DNA of 36,615 bases from assembly GCA_021604365.1 (NCBI GenBank), contig BQIZ01000017.1, forward strand, positions 1 through 36,615, written 5' to 3'. Position 1 is the first letter of the stretch; each line of letters opens with the position of its first letter. Below the pieces are notes generated by a model, which ran no database searches, was not told where the DNA came from, and worked only from the letters and a program-made list of their open reading frames with translations. A program made the position numbers and the translations under genes. This DNA is from Nitrospirales bacterium (GTDB lineage Bacteria; Nitrospirota; Nitrospiria; Nitrospirales; UBA8639). Below are positions 16,443 to 24,982 of the stretch, in pieces.

Positions 16443-16458
16443 TGGAACACCCCTTGCA
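16443..16458 (+). promoter_or_regulatory. Sigma-54-like promoter
   Basis: TGGAACACCCCTTGCA matches the sigma-54 consensus TGGCAC-N5-TTGC: GG and GC are 10 nt apart, and the -12 half TTGCA is perfect. Transcription would start near 16469, giving a leader of about 280 nt before the response regulator at 16750. Such a match can occur by chance in 36 kb, but its position at the head of a structured leader in an otherwise empty region supports it. Confidence 0.5.
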
Positions 16459-16614
16459 TTTAAATAATAATACTCGCCAATTTTTGGGGCGAAGCATTTT
16501 TTTAAATATATCCATTTTACGGCCTAATGGCATGGAGAATGACGCAATTCGATTTTCATAACCATAAACTTGACACATGACAACACTAGTTTTAAGCGCC
16601 TCGATATGAGCCTC

Positions 16615-16717
16615 GGCGGAGGGACTGGTTTCAGGGGAACTACGATTTCGACCGCACCCGGAGTCTGGTCTCCTCATCAGCCACCTTCTCAAAGGTCCCT
16701 CCGCCACCTTTTGAGAA
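16615..16717 (+). ncRNA. Structured 5' leader with hairpin and loop-complementary upstream arm
   Basis: A hairpin has arms TTCTCAAAGGT (16686-16696) and ACCTTTTGAGAA (16706-16717, one bulge) around a 9-nt loop CCCTCCGCC. The loop and adjoining GT are exactly complementary to GGCGGAGGGAC at 16615-16625. The loop could pair with the upstream arm as a pseudoknot, or the two pairings could compete. It ends 32 nt before the ATG of the response regulator, which lacks a visible ribosome site, so translational control by the leader is plausible. This is a structural reading only. Confidence 0.4.
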
Positions 16718-16749
16718 AACAAACCCGACCCCAATAAATTTAAAACATC

Positions 16750-17223
16750 ATGAAAATCTTAGGCGTATACCAGCATTCACCAAAACCCGATCCTCCCAAG
16801 CCTCCCATCAAAGACCGAATCTTGTTAGTTGACGATGATCGAAAACATCGTACCTGCATGAAGGAATTTTTAGAACTTCGAGGGTATGTGTGTTCAGAAG
16901 CAGGAAATGGCGTGGAAGGGCTTGAAATTTTGCAAAAAGAGGCGGTTTCCATCATCATTACGGACAACAACATGCCACAGATGGACGGACTTGATTTTAT
17001 TGAACAAGTCAATCATAAATATTCCCAGGAAATTCTCTCAATTTTTCTGATTACTGCTGAATTATCCCACATTGTCCGTCTTCGCGCATTTAAAAACGGC
17101 GTCAATCGGGTCTTTGAAAAACCTCTAGATTTTCAAGAGCTTTGTAATGCCGTGGACTGGGTCACGAAATTTGACATCCATCAATCGACGACCAACAAAT
17201 ACTCATCCGCAAGATACCTCTAA
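16750..17223 (+). CDS. Orphan single-domain response regulator
   Basis: A 157-residue protein consisting of a Pro-rich N-terminal extension (about 20 residues) and one receiver domain. Key residues are the acidic cluster Asp28-Asp30 (LLVDDD), the phospho-acceptor Asp72 (IITDNNMPQMDG), Thr102 (LITAE) and Lys124 (FEKPLDF). There is no output domain. No kinase gene is adjacent in the same transcript; the hybrid kinase at 19.2-22.6 kb is on the opposite strand. The ATG at 16750 has no recognisable ribosome binding site, but no other good start precedes the receiver core. The upstream sigma-54-like promoter and structured leader suggest strongly regulated expression. Confidence 0.88.
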   Translation: MKILGVYQHSPKPDPPKPPIKDRILLVDDDRKHRTCMKEFLELRGYVCSEAGNGVEGLEILQKEAVSIIITDNNMPQMDGLDFIEQVNHKYSQEILSIFLITAELSHIVRLRAFKNGVNRVFEKPLDFQELCNAVDWVTKFDIHQSTTNKYSSARYL

Positions 17224-17453
17224 GAATCTTCCCTCCACCCTCAAATAGAGGCCATCTCTAAAAACTGCTGACAAACGGCTTCCAGGATGCCTTGCGGCCT
17301 GTCCGGACTTGACGCTGTCGATCCCGAGTCCCCTGGGATTCGTTGATATTACGACACGCTAGGAGGCACTCAGGCCCCAGGGTGATGCCTTAGCACCCCA
17401 CGAGGGGCGGCACGCTCATTTGAACGAGGGTGGGCCGAGCTCAAGCAAAGATC

Positions 17454-17504
17454 GGGCGTAAGAATCTGGGCGATAACGTCAAACGGTTACCATTTCTCAC
17501 GCCC
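17454..17504. repeat. Imperfect inverted repeat, possible hairpin
   Basis: The arms pair at 10 of 11 positions, and the interior can pair further (GATAACG with CGGTTACC), giving an extended stem of about 50 nt. Confidence 0.5.
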
Positions 17505-17540
17505 GCCAGTCGGCAGCAGGGGGGTCTCCTACGGGGAGTG

Positions 17541-17604
17541 GGAAGGCCTTGAACGAACCTCAGACAACCACGCACTCTCACGCACATGATGCTCAGGGCC
17601 TTCC
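17541..17604. repeat. Imperfect inverted repeat, possible hairpin
   Basis: Arms GGAAGGCCTTGA and TCAGGGCCTTCC pair at 11 of 12 positions around a loop of about 40 nt. It lies next to the hairpin at 17454-17504. Confidence 0.5.
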
Positions 17605-17680
17605 GCCCATCGCTCAAGCAGGCCAAGGAAGGGAGGTCACATAACTACGGGGTTTTTTAAATGCCCTAGACATATTGTCT

Positions 17681-18019
17681 TCATGATAAAATCCTAGTTC
17701 CTGGGATCAATTTCAAAGAATGTATCAGAGCTTCGTCACAATCATCATTGACCGAAATGGGATAATCAGTGAGTAACAACTCTAAATTGGTATCGCCCCC
17801 GGGGTACGAAATGATAGTTTCCCCATTCCATTCATACGCCAACGCGTAGCAGCTGGCGGCGTCATTGGAAAACTGAGCATCCTGAAAATTTTTGGAAATT
17901 GTAGCTGTACCAATTTGGACAGTGCCATTAGACGCCTCTGACAAGCCGGAGATGCCCGGGTAATAGCCCCGGTGGATCCATGGCAGAATGGCATACATGA
18001 GATTTGGTGAAGTACTCAT
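17681..18019 (-). pseudogene. Fragment resembling the N-terminus of a lipase/RTX-type protein
   Basis: A 112-codon frame with a GGAG site about 10 nt before the ATG. The segment CYALAYEWNGETIISYPGG resembles the N-terminal part of class-3 lipase-like and haemolysin-type proteins, where a similar stretch reads ALAYEWNG, then ISYRGTD. After GGDTNLELLLTDYPISV the similarity stops and the frame ends soon, so the rest of the gene seems lost or frameshifted. It could alternatively be a short intact hypothetical protein. The similarity is recalled, not searched. Confidence 0.4.
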
Positions 18020-18189
18020 TTCAATTTCTCCATTATTGTTTCATTTCGTATGGAACAGGAAAGACTTTCATTCAACCTCATCGAGGTTCCATTATTAATT
18101 GGGTAATCCCAACGGTATCGTACCCATGGGGACTATCATCAGGAACATGAAATGGGGGGGTCTCGCCAATCTATTCCTTGGGCAAGCCA

Positions 18190-18840
18190 TCACCCCAGCA
18201 CCTTTTCAATTTCCGCTTCCGTCACCGGCTCGTCGGCGATTTCCTACGTGAGGCGTTTGAGCGAGACGCCTGGCCCGAACGTGGCCGCTAAGTTGTCCAG
18301 ATCGACTTCTTTCACGGAGGTTGGATCATTAATATCCATAAACGCTACCAGTAACGGATAATTTTTGGGTTTGAAATCGCGTGTCTCACGCAACGCGGCA
18401 ATGGCTCCGGCCCACCGTTCCCGAGCCCCTCGTATCGCCTAGTCAACGCGGTCGTCAAACACATCACGAGCCAAAAAAGCATTGTAGGTCAGGAGCGCAA
18501 AAAGGTACTGAGGTACTGGTTCTTGGGGAGCTATAGGACCGCCGCCTCCCCCTCCAGCTCGAGATTCCGCACCCCGTGTACCAGGGGAATTTCCGAGTGG
18601 TCCGTGACGGTATTTCTACGCGTTCAATTCTTGGATCACGTTGTACGGTGCCTCTCTTTCAACAACTGTGGCTCAGATTTATTCCAGAGCTTGATGGCCC
18701 ACCAGCCAACACAAATCACTTATAGGTTTTATCTTTGAAGACCGTCTCTTCTAGTTTCTTCACTAAGGCTTGAACCACTTCTTTTGGCGCGAGCACGGCC
18801 GACAACCAGGCGATCTTGGCGCTCTTCCACTCCTGCGGGC
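18190..18840 (-). pseudogene. Decayed gene for a conserved hypothetical protein (three in-frame stops, frameshifts)
   Basis: Reading the minus strand from about 18840 to the TGA at 18190-18192 gives a clearly protein-like sequence: EWKSAKIAWLSAVLAPKEVV, WWAIKLWNKSEPQLLKER, YLFALLTYNAFLARDVFDD, ERWAGAIAALRE, and near the end DPTSVKEVDLDNLAATFGPG. It is interrupted by TAG codons at 18616-18618, 18439-18441 and 18244-18246 (all in one frame), by a TGA after the segment KDKTYK, and by at least two frameshifts. The pattern suggests a protein of about 200 residues related to hypothetical proteins seen in varied bacteria; its function is unknown to me. It is plainly inactive. Confidence 0.65.
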
Positions 18841-18879
18841 CAGGCGACCTATATTTACAAAATGGCACCACAGGCGACC
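18841..18879. repeat. 9-bp direct repeat at the junction of two gene relics
   Basis: CAGGCGACC occurs at 18841-18849 and 18871-18879, separated by 21 nt. The minus-strand relic (18190-18840) and the plus-strand relic (18859-19034) meet here. It may be a deletion scar or a target-site duplication. Confidence 0.45.
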
Positions 18880-19034
18880 ATTCGCATGCCTTTGTCGACG
18901 GCCACTATCAAAAGGGATTCAAAGGCACGCTTCAAGGACTCACACTCGGCAAACATCAGATCATCAGAAAAGTAGCGGAGCATGACTATGAATTTTTGAA
19001 CACGTCTGATTCATTCGAAGAAGAGGTGACATAG
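18859..19034 (+). pseudogene. C-terminal fragment of an exported hypothetical protein
   Basis: A plus-strand frame running to a TAG at 19032-19034 reads GDHSHAFVDGHYQKGFKGTL, then GLTLGKHQIIRKVAEHDYE and a closing SDSFEEEV. The pattern (His-rich start, then a Gly-Lys-His turn and a final alternating strand) is like the immunoglobulin-like C-terminal unit of secreted proteins, in which similar text reads GKHTITV and SDSVEVEV. There is no start codon with a ribosome site and no upstream domain; the sequence before about 18859 belongs to the other relic. It is most likely a fragment. Confidence 0.45.
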
Positions 19035-19170
19035 CCAAGCTCCTGATGAGGAAATCCGCTAGCTTGCTAGTGACACGTTGAAAATGGCTGAGGAATCGGG
19101 CGATCTCTCACCTAAAATTCAAGAGAGTGGAAAAAGTGGAGGTGACAGTGGACTTGTGAAAGATTTGCCG

Positions 19171-22100
19171 TCACTCATGTTGACTCAAGAGCGGAGTGGG
19201 ACCATCAAGGATGTCCCGGAGCGCAAGGGCCAGAGACAGTCCGTTGACCGGCTTCATTAAGAAAGCCTGAATACCAAGTTGCTTAGCTTTTTCTTGGGTC
19301 ATGGTGTGGCTAAACCCCGTACACAATAGAATAGGAATATCCGCTCGAATGCCTAACAACGCACGAGATAAGGCCTCACCGCTCATCGTCGGCATGGTTT
19401 GATCCGTCACGACCACATCAAAATCCCACGGGTGTGCTCGAAACAGATCTAACGCTTCATACGGATTGACACTTGCCACCACGGAATAGCCCAAATGGCT
19501 GAGAAATTGTGTCCCCCAGCGCGTCAGCATTACTTCATCATCCACAAATAGGACCCTACCCGATCCAGTCGGCCAGGCCATCACTTCCTCAGGTTTTACG
19601 GGCACCACCACGTCCAAGCGCGGCAGAAGTACCGTGAAGGTGGTTCCCCCTCCTGGAGGACTGGACACAACAATCCCACCACCGTGGTTATGCACGATCC
19701 CATGCACGACAGCCAACCCGAGTCCCGTGCCTTCCCCGGCAGGTTTTGTGGTAAAGAATGGCTCAAAAATTCTCTCGAGCATTTCGAGGGGAATCCCCTT
19801 TCCTGTGTCACGAATGACAAGCTGGAGATAGGAACCGGCCTTAAGCATACCCATGGCCGAGTTCCCTTCCTCAGGAATACCCTCATGGCCTAAGACAATT
19901 TCCAACCGACCGCCCTCTTCCCGCATGGCATATTCCGCATTGGCACAGAGATTCATAATCACTTGCTGGATTTGGGTCCGGTCACCATAAATCACCGTGG
20001 ACTCCAGATCTAATGACGTTCGAATTTCGATCGAGGACGGAAAGCTGGCACGGACCATTTGCAGGACATCACTGATCACCAATCGCAGGTCAATCGCCTC
20101 TTTATCCTTTTCCGACCGACGGCTAAAGGCCAAAATTTGCTTCACCAGATCACGAGCCCGATTCCCGGCGGCGACCACTTCATTTAAATACGATTTCAAG
20201 CGTTCATCCTGGGTGGCATAGGCCATCGCCAATTCAGAATATCCCAAGATCGCACCCAAAATATTATTGAAGTCATGGGCAATACCACCGGCCAATGTAC
20301 CAATCGCCTCCATTTTCTGGGTATGCCGCAATTGTGTCTCACTCAAGGCCAAAGCCTCTTCGGTCCGTTTCCGCTCTGTTATATCCTCACAAGATAGTAA
20401 CCACACACGAGGCCCGGATTGTTTCTCCATGGCCTGAATCGTTTCTTTCACCCAAAGGATGGTTCCATCCTTTTTTACCTTCCGAAATTCAGGAAGAACC
20501 CCTTTGGTCGATTCACGAAATCCTTTCTCCAGTCCTGATTGAAATAGGTTTCGATCATCTTCATGGACCACGGAGAATGCAGAGGTCCCCAATAACTCCT
20601 CAACCTGGTACCCTAACAATTGAGCCCCGTACTGGTTAACGGAGAGGACGAGCCCCTGACTATTCACCGTAAAATACATTAATGGGGTCTGATCGTAGAG
20701 CTCACGATACCGGTCCTGGCTTTCCTGGACCTCTTCCTGTGCCCGCTTCCGCTCAAGTTCAGCTCCCGCTCGTGCCGCAAAAATCTTCAAAAGATTTTGC
20801 CCTTGAGAGGAAAGAACAAATGGTTGCGTATCCAGGAGCGCCAGATTCCCCACGACCTCATTCTTGGAATTAAAAAGAGGAGTTCCATAATACGCATCCA
20901 CCTTCAAAGCTTGAATCGCTTCACTGTGTGGAAAGAGCTGTTGAACTCCGGATGGATGGCCAACAGGATCACCCCCAAGGACGCGTTCGCAAGGCCCCCC
21001 CATACATTCATACTCCGTTGACGGCTCAAAATGGTCTTGGTTCCAAAAAGCCAATGTCCGGGCTTTGCTGTTATTTTTCTCAACCCGCTCCGACAAAAAC
21101 ACCATGGACACCTGAAGAGCTTTCGCCAATTCTCCAACCAGAACTTCGAAGAAATCTGGAGAACCGGGAAGCACATTGCCTTTGACAATCGATTCCAGGG
21201 CATCTTCCCATTGTTTTCGTTGCGTAATATCCCGTGAAATGACGACAGCTCGAAGTTCACCAAGCGCCGTTTGAAAAGCTCGCCCGGTGCTTTCAAACCA
21301 ACGGTACTCTCCATTCTGATGTCGATAGCGATACACCGACCGACCGGAACCTTGTGTCTTCATTCCTTGACAAAACTCTTCTTTCACCATTTCTCGATCT
21401 TCGGGATGAACCGGGGCAAAAACACTCGTGCCAAGCAGATCTTGGGAGCTGTACCCCAGAGATTCTTTAAAGTTTGGGCTCACATACAGGAACCGTCCTT
21501 CTGAATCGGCTTCCGTGATCAGGTCATAGGCATTTTCCATAATGGCCCGGAAGCGTTTTTCCCGTTCCTGAATGGTAAGCTCGGCGGCTTTTCTGAACGT
21601 GATATCGCGAGCAAAACCCAAGACCCCATTCTGACCTTCCGTTAAAGACCCAAAGGAGTCCTTCGTGACTAAAAACGTTCTGGACACGGGATGTTGTTCC
21701 TGCACCTCTACTTCAAATGTCTGAGTCCCCGCAGATCCCATCACCTGGGCATCACCCTGAACAAACAACGCCGGCGAATGTTTCCCAAATATTTCCCGAT
21801 CGGTTTTTCCGATGATCTCATGGATGGCCTTTCCCATGATCTCCGCTCCCGAAGGATTCACCAGGAGATAACGACCATCCTGATCCTTGACATACACCAC
21901 ATCACTCATTTCTTCAAGGACCGCATCTAACAGAGCGTGATTTCGCCTTGAAATGTCATCGGCCAATTTACGCTCCGTGATATCGCGTATGGTTCCTCCA
22001 CCTCGAAGTAACCTGCCTTCAGCATCAAAGGTTCCCTCGCCGGTGGCCTCAAACCAACGATAACCATTAGCTTTAGTGCGCAACCTGGACTCCACATGGT

Positions 22101-22584
22101 AGGGAATCCTCTTTTCAATATGATTGGTTAAGGCCTCAAACACCCGCTCCCGATCGTCAGGATGTAACCGTTGCTCCCAACTTCCCCGCACTCCTGGGAA
22201 CTCAGATTCCTCATATCCCAACATCGCGATAAACTGTGGGGAATACCACACCGGACAATCTGGAGAATACCAGGGAATACCCGGACAAATTTCAGCAACC
22301 CATAACCCCTCACGAGAGCCCTGAGAGGCGAAAATGAACCGCTCCACCTGCTGACGGAGAGCATTCAATTCTTCATGTGAATCAGAATGTGGGGCACCTG
22401 GCGACAGGTTGGATTGGAGGGACTCTCGAACTCGGTTATGGTGGCTCGAAGATTCCGATTCCGAAGATAATTGTCCAGATGACCCTTGGGAAGACCCAAG
22501 GGAAAGCGTCAGATCTCCCAAGTGCTCCCGATGCACTTCCTCATCGGAAGGAGGAGAAGACTTTGAAGGATGGGGAGATTCCAT
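19171..22584 (-). CDS. Hybrid sensor histidine kinase, PAS-PAS-PAS-GAF-PAS-HisKA-HATPase-REC
   Basis: A soluble 1137-residue hybrid kinase from the ATG at 22584 (AAGGA about 10 nt upstream; the frame extends 14 codons further to a TTG). After a Ser-rich N-terminus come PAS domains at about 88-205, 216-330 and 342-457 (typical endings GGTIRDITERK, ISRDITQRK), a GAF domain at about 465-612 (GTPLFNSKNEVVGNLAL), a fourth PAS at about 623-738, HisKA with His770 (AGGIAHDFNNILGAIL), HATPase (near Asn882; GEGTGLGL at 950-957) and a receiver (phospho-Asp1061 in VVVTDQTMP, Lys1111). There are no membrane segments, so it senses cytoplasmic signals. No cofactor ligand could be identified. The terminal receiver implies an internal phosphorelay; no Hpt protein is nearby. 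Confidence 0.94.
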   Translation of the reverse strand: MESPHPSKSSPPSDEEVHREHLGDLTLSLGSSQGSSGQLSSESESSSHHNRVRESLQSNLSPGAPHSDSHEELNALRQQVERFIFASQGSREGLWVAEICPGIPWYSPDCPVWYSPQFIAMLGYEESEFPGVRGSWEQRLHPDDRERVFEALTNHIEKRIPYHVESRLRTKANGYRWFEATGEGTFDAEGRLLRGGGTIRDITERKLADDISRRNHALLDAVLEEMSDVVYVKDQDGRYLLVNPSGAEIMGKAIHEIIGKTDREIFGKHSPALFVQGDAQVMGSAGTQTFEVEVQEQHPVSRTFLVTKDSFGSLTEGQNGVLGFARDITFRKAAELTIQEREKRFRAIMENAYDLITEADSEGRFLYVSPNFKESLGYSSQDLLGTSVFAPVHPEDREMVKEEFCQGMKTQGSGRSVYRYRHQNGEYRWFESTGRAFQTALGELRAVVISRDITQRKQWEDALESIVKGNVLPGSPDFFEVLVGELAKALQVSMVFLSERVEKNNSKARTLAFWNQDHFEPSTEYECMGGPCERVLGGDPVGHPSGVQQLFPHSEAIQALKVDAYYGTPLFNSKNEVVGNLALLDTQPFVLSSQGQNLLKIFAARAGAELERKRAQEEVQESQDRYRELYDQTPLMYFTVNSQGLVLSVNQYGAQLLGYQVEELLGTSAFSVVHEDDRNLFQSGLEKGFRESTKGVLPEFRKVKKDGTILWVKETIQAMEKQSGPRVWLLSCEDITERKRTEEALALSETQLRHTQKMEAIGTLAGGIAHDFNNILGAILGYSELAMAYATQDERLKSYLNEVVAAGNRARDLVKQILAFSRRSEKDKEAIDLRLVISDVLQMVRASFPSSIEIRTSLDLESTVIYGDRTQIQQVIMNLCANAEYAMREEGGRLEIVLGHEGIPEEGNSAMGMLKAGSYLQLVIRDTGKGIPLEMLERIFEPFFTTKPAGEGTGLGLAVVHGIVHNHGGGIVVSSPPGGGTTFTVLLPRLDVVVPVKPEEVMAWPTGSGRVLFVDDEVMLTRWGTQFLSHLGYSVVASVNPYEALDLFRAHPWDFDVVVTDQTMPTMSGEALSRALLGIRADIPILLCTGFSHTMTQEKAKQLGIQAFLMKPVNGLSLALALRDILDGPTPLLSQHE

Positions 22585-22652
22585 ACAGCATCTATCCTTG
22601 AAAGCCCAGCAAAGCCAGACCATCAAGGAGTGACTCTATAATCAAACACCAT

Positions 22653-22688
22653 GAGATATTTTTTCTATAATGTCAAGAAAAAATACTC
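22653..22688. repeat. A/T-rich inverted repeat between divergent genes
   Basis: TATTTTTTCT (22657-22666) and AGAAAAAATA (22676-22685) pair perfectly, extended by GAG/CTC with one mismatch. It lies between the hybrid kinase (leftward) and thiD (rightward), 69 nt from the kinase start, so it could be an operator or a fold in the kinase leader. Confidence 0.45.
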
Positions 22689-22826
22689 AAAAACACCACA
22701 CACTCAGACGTAAGATGGAACAGCAGGGTCTCCAAGCCAAATATAATAAGGAGCTTTCATCCCTGGATCATCAGAATATGACATGCTAGACTCGCTGTTC
22801 GTCCACACGCTCATTCGCTGACACAT

Positions 22827-23618
22827 ATGAAAAAAGCTGTTCTCACCATCGCCGGCTCTGATTCCAGTGGAGGAGCCGGTATCCAAGCCGACCTCAAAGC
22901 CATGTCCGCTAATGGAGTGTTCGGAATGTCAGTGCTGACATCCATAACCGCCCAGAACACGTGCGGCGTCTCTGGCGTTTTTCATCTGCCTTCTTCGATT
23001 ATTGATGCGCAACTGGATGCGCTATTCTCGGATATTCCCATCACGATCGCTAAAACCGGCATGCTGGCGACCTCCGACATCATCACAACGGTCAGTCGGA
23101 ATCTGGCCAAACAACATCTTGAGCACCTGGTTGTCGACCCGGTTATGGTCGCAAAGGGAGGATTTCCACTGCTGGAACAGGATGCGTTGGCAACAATGAA
23201 AACCGCATTGCTTCCCCAGGTTTCTCTTCTCACCCCAAATATTGCCGAAGCCGAATTGTTATCCGGGCTCCCCATTAAAACCCTGGCCAACGCCAGAGAG
23301 GCGGCAAAAGTAATCCATCAATTCGGCTGCAAACATGTTTTAATCAAGGGCGGGCACCTGCTGGAACAACCAGGGACCGATTTACTCTATGACGGCCGGT
23401 TTTTTCGCATGTTTAAGGGTGAATTCATTCAGACGAAAACGACTCATGGAACCGGCTGCACCCTAGCCTCTGCCATTGCCGCCAACCTCGCCAAGGGGAA
23501 AACCATTCCCGACGCGATTGAGGCTGCCAAACAGTATACTACCGAGGCCATTCGTCACGGCCTTCCTCTTGGCCAGGGAAATGGCCCGACCGACCACTTC
23601 TACTTTCTGCAAGCATAG
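22827..23618 (+). CDS. thiD: Hydroxymethylpyrimidine/phosphomethylpyrimidine kinase
   Basis: Phosphorylates HMP and then HMP-phosphate to HMP-PP, the pyrimidine half of thiamine pyrophosphate; cytoplasmic. The 263-residue protein has the ribokinase-fold signatures: [18 protein letters not shown] at the start (substrate binding), [11 protein letters not shown] (central), [11 protein letters not shown], and the anion-hole/catalytic motif [19 protein letters not shown] near residues 209-227. The ATG at 22827 lacks a strong ribosome site but matches the usual start of the family. No TPP riboswitch is visible upstream. The downstream hydrolase overlaps or abuts its end. Confidence 0.96.
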   Translation: MKKAVLTIAGSDSSGGAGIQADLKAMSANGVFGMSVLTSITAQNTCGVSGVFHLPSSIIDAQLDALFSDIPITIAKTGMLATSDIITTVSRNLAKQHLEHLVVDPVMVAKGGFPLLEQDALATMKTALLPQVSLLTPNIAEAELLSGLPIKTLANAREAAKVIHQFGCKHVLIKGGHLLEQPGTDLLYDGRFFRMFKGEFIQTKTTHGTGCTLASAIAANLAKGKTIPDAIEAAKQYTTEAIRHGLPLGQGNGPTDHFYFLQA

Positions 23619-23625
23619 CCAACTC

Positions 23626-24435
23626 GTGGAGACCGCATCGCCCACAGAAAGCTGGGATGGGAGGACTGAAGCTCCTGTCAGCTTTACCGGCTCATCCGGC
23701 ATCGTGACGACAGGGATTTTCGCTCAGCCTGCTGCTTCCACGAATCGAGCGGTGATCCTTTGTCATGGATTTCCCTCCGATAAAAACAGTCGAACCAATC
23801 GGCGGCTGACGGACCTTCTCATTCCTCAATCCATCGCGACGCTTCGATTCGATTGGTATGGTATGGGTGACTCACCGGAGCCCTTGTCCCATCTCCGCAT
23901 TAAAAAATGTGAGGAGCAACTGGATGGGGCCGTCCGCTTTCTCACCGAAAGATCCATGAAGGCTCTCGGACTCATCGGATCCAGTTTTGGTGGATTCATG
24001 TCCATACTTTCGGCCCCCAGGTATCCTCTTCTACAGGCCCTGGGCCTGAAATGCCCCGTGGTCGATTTTTCGGAAGTGCTTCGTCTGGAATTGGGAGCAG
24101 ACGCCATGGACACATGGAAACGCACCGACCACATACCCGACGTTTTCGGTGGCGACCTTCCGACACCCTTGCCGTATGCCTTTTTCGAGGAATGTCTCAC
24201 CTCTAACGGCTACAACTCAGCTTCGCGCATTCAAGCCCCCACACTGATTGTGCATGGGGATCAAGACGAAATCATTCCCGTCCATCAAATTGATCGATTA
24301 CTGACGTCTTTGGGCGTGCTCAAGGATTTTCGTCTCATTCCCGGTGCAAACCATCAATTCGGACGACCTGAAGATTTTCGCCTCATGACCACCCATTTGG
24401 CCAAGTGGATGACCGCTCATCTGCATGTCTCTTGA
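23626..24435 (+). CDS. Alpha/beta-fold hydrolase
   Basis: A serine hydrolase of about 270 residues, probably an esterase or peptidase-like enzyme of unknown substrate. Visible: the oxyanion-region HGFPSDKNSRTNR, a nucleophile elbow GSSFGG (Ser), the acid residue in VHGDQDEIIPVHQ (Asp) and the catalytic His in GANHQFG. There is no signal peptide. The start is uncertain: GTG 23626 is just after thiD, ATG 23581 (AGGGA upstream) would overlap thiD by 38 nt, and the frame is open further. The tight arrangement suggests co-transcription with thiD. A role in thiamine metabolism is not implied by the sequence. Confidence 0.85.
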   Translation: METASPTESWDGRTEAPVSFTGSSGIVTTGIFAQPAASTNRAVILCHGFPSDKNSRTNRRLTDLLIPQSIATLRFDWYGMGDSPEPLSHLRIKKCEEQLDGAVRFLTERSMKALGLIGSSFGGFMSILSAPRYPLLQALGLKCPVVDFSEVLRLELGADAMDTWKRTDHIPDVFGGDLPTPLPYAFFEECLTSNGYNSASRIQAPTLIVHGDQDEIIPVHQIDRLLTSLGVLKDFRLIPGANHQFGRPEDFRLMTTHLAKWMTAHLHVS

Positions 24436-24453
24436 GGTGGCCGGACAATATTT

Positions 24454-24930
24454 ATGCCTGACTCACCACACACCAACCCGAAATTATCCCAAGCGCAACT
24501 CGAAACCATTCGCATGCTCTATCCGTTATTTAAAAATGAGGTGCTCCAACGGCGGGAATACATGAGCCGGTTGTCGGTATTCCACAATACAGTATTAGTA
24601 TTCTTAATCATGATCATCGCGGTAGTGTCCCCTGGACACCCCGACTTCACCATGCGATGGTTAACGATTTCCGGTGTGGTCATATTGTCAGGGTTTGTGG
24701 TCTATCTGATTCTTCAACAGGCCACTCGACACCGAATGGCCAAACAACAATTAATTGAACTCGAGAGGGGAATGGGACTGTACCAAGAAGACTGGATGTT
24801 CTCGGGAAAAACCACCTATCCGAAACATTGGCAAACTGATTGGCTCTCAGACCGAAGCGTGGCGACGTACCTCGCCATCCTCATTGTTCTTACAGGACTG
24901 GCAATTGGCGCCATGCTCTTTCGACTCTGA
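24454..24930 (+). CDS. Small membrane protein with three helices, unknown
   Basis: 158 residues with hydrophobic helices near residues 45-62, 70-88 and 137-155 and a hydrophilic N-terminus. A polar, Gln/Arg-rich cytoplasmic linker (HRMAKQQLIELERGMGLYQED) lies between helices 2 and 3. I recognise no family. The start ATG has AGGTGG upstream and follows the hydrolase stop by 18 nt, so it is likely in the thiD operon. The next gene starts 52 nt after its end. Confidence 0.72.
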   Translation: MPDSPHTNPKLSQAQLETIRMLYPLFKNEVLQRREYMSRLSVFHNTVLVFLIMIIAVVSPGHPDFTMRWLTISGVVILSGFVVYLILQQATRHRMAKQQLIELERGMGLYQEDWMFSGKTTYPKHWQTDWLSDRSVATYLAILIVLTGLAIGAMLFRL

Positions 24931-24982
24931 CCTTCACCTCACGTCCTCACATGGAGATCTATTCGGCGAAAGGACCGCGCTA

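Larger units (their letters stand above)
17260..17640. other. GC-rich block with several inverted repeats, no clear gene
   Basis: This block is visibly richer in GC than its flanks. It holds GGGCGTAAGAA / TTCTCACGCCC (17454-17464 and 17494-17504, 10 of 11 pairs), GGAAGGCCTTGA / TCAGGGCCTTCC (17541-17552 and 17593-17604, 11 of 12 pairs), and GATCCC / GGGATT near 17319. No frame is convincing; the 61-codon minus-strand frame at 17441-17626 is very Arg/Pro/Cys-rich and probably spurious. It may be a structured RNA or the relic of a mobile or repeated element. Confidence 0.4.

Noticed and set aside
16429-16734. 101-codon minus-strand frame over the leader of the orphan receiver gene
   Set aside because: Composition is unlike real genes here (many Cys, Arg and Ser without pattern), and it overlaps the structured leader and promoter-like sequence.
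18244-18618. Possible stop-codon recoding, since three in-frame TAG codons in one relic and one TAG in the FecR gene look like sense codons
   Set aside because: Intact genes in the window end in TAG (DUF155-like gene, mscS, thiD), the TAG positions do not replace one constant residue, and the same relic also carries frameshifts and a TGA. Decay explains them better.
19078-19260. 60-codon plus-strand frame at the 3' end of the hybrid kinase
   Set aside because: Overlaps the kinase's conserved receiver end on the other strand and has no ribosome site.
22627-22826. TPP riboswitch upstream of thiD
   Set aside because: I looked for the THI-box core (CTGAGA and ACCTGA segments) and did not find it; the gap holds only an A/T palindrome.
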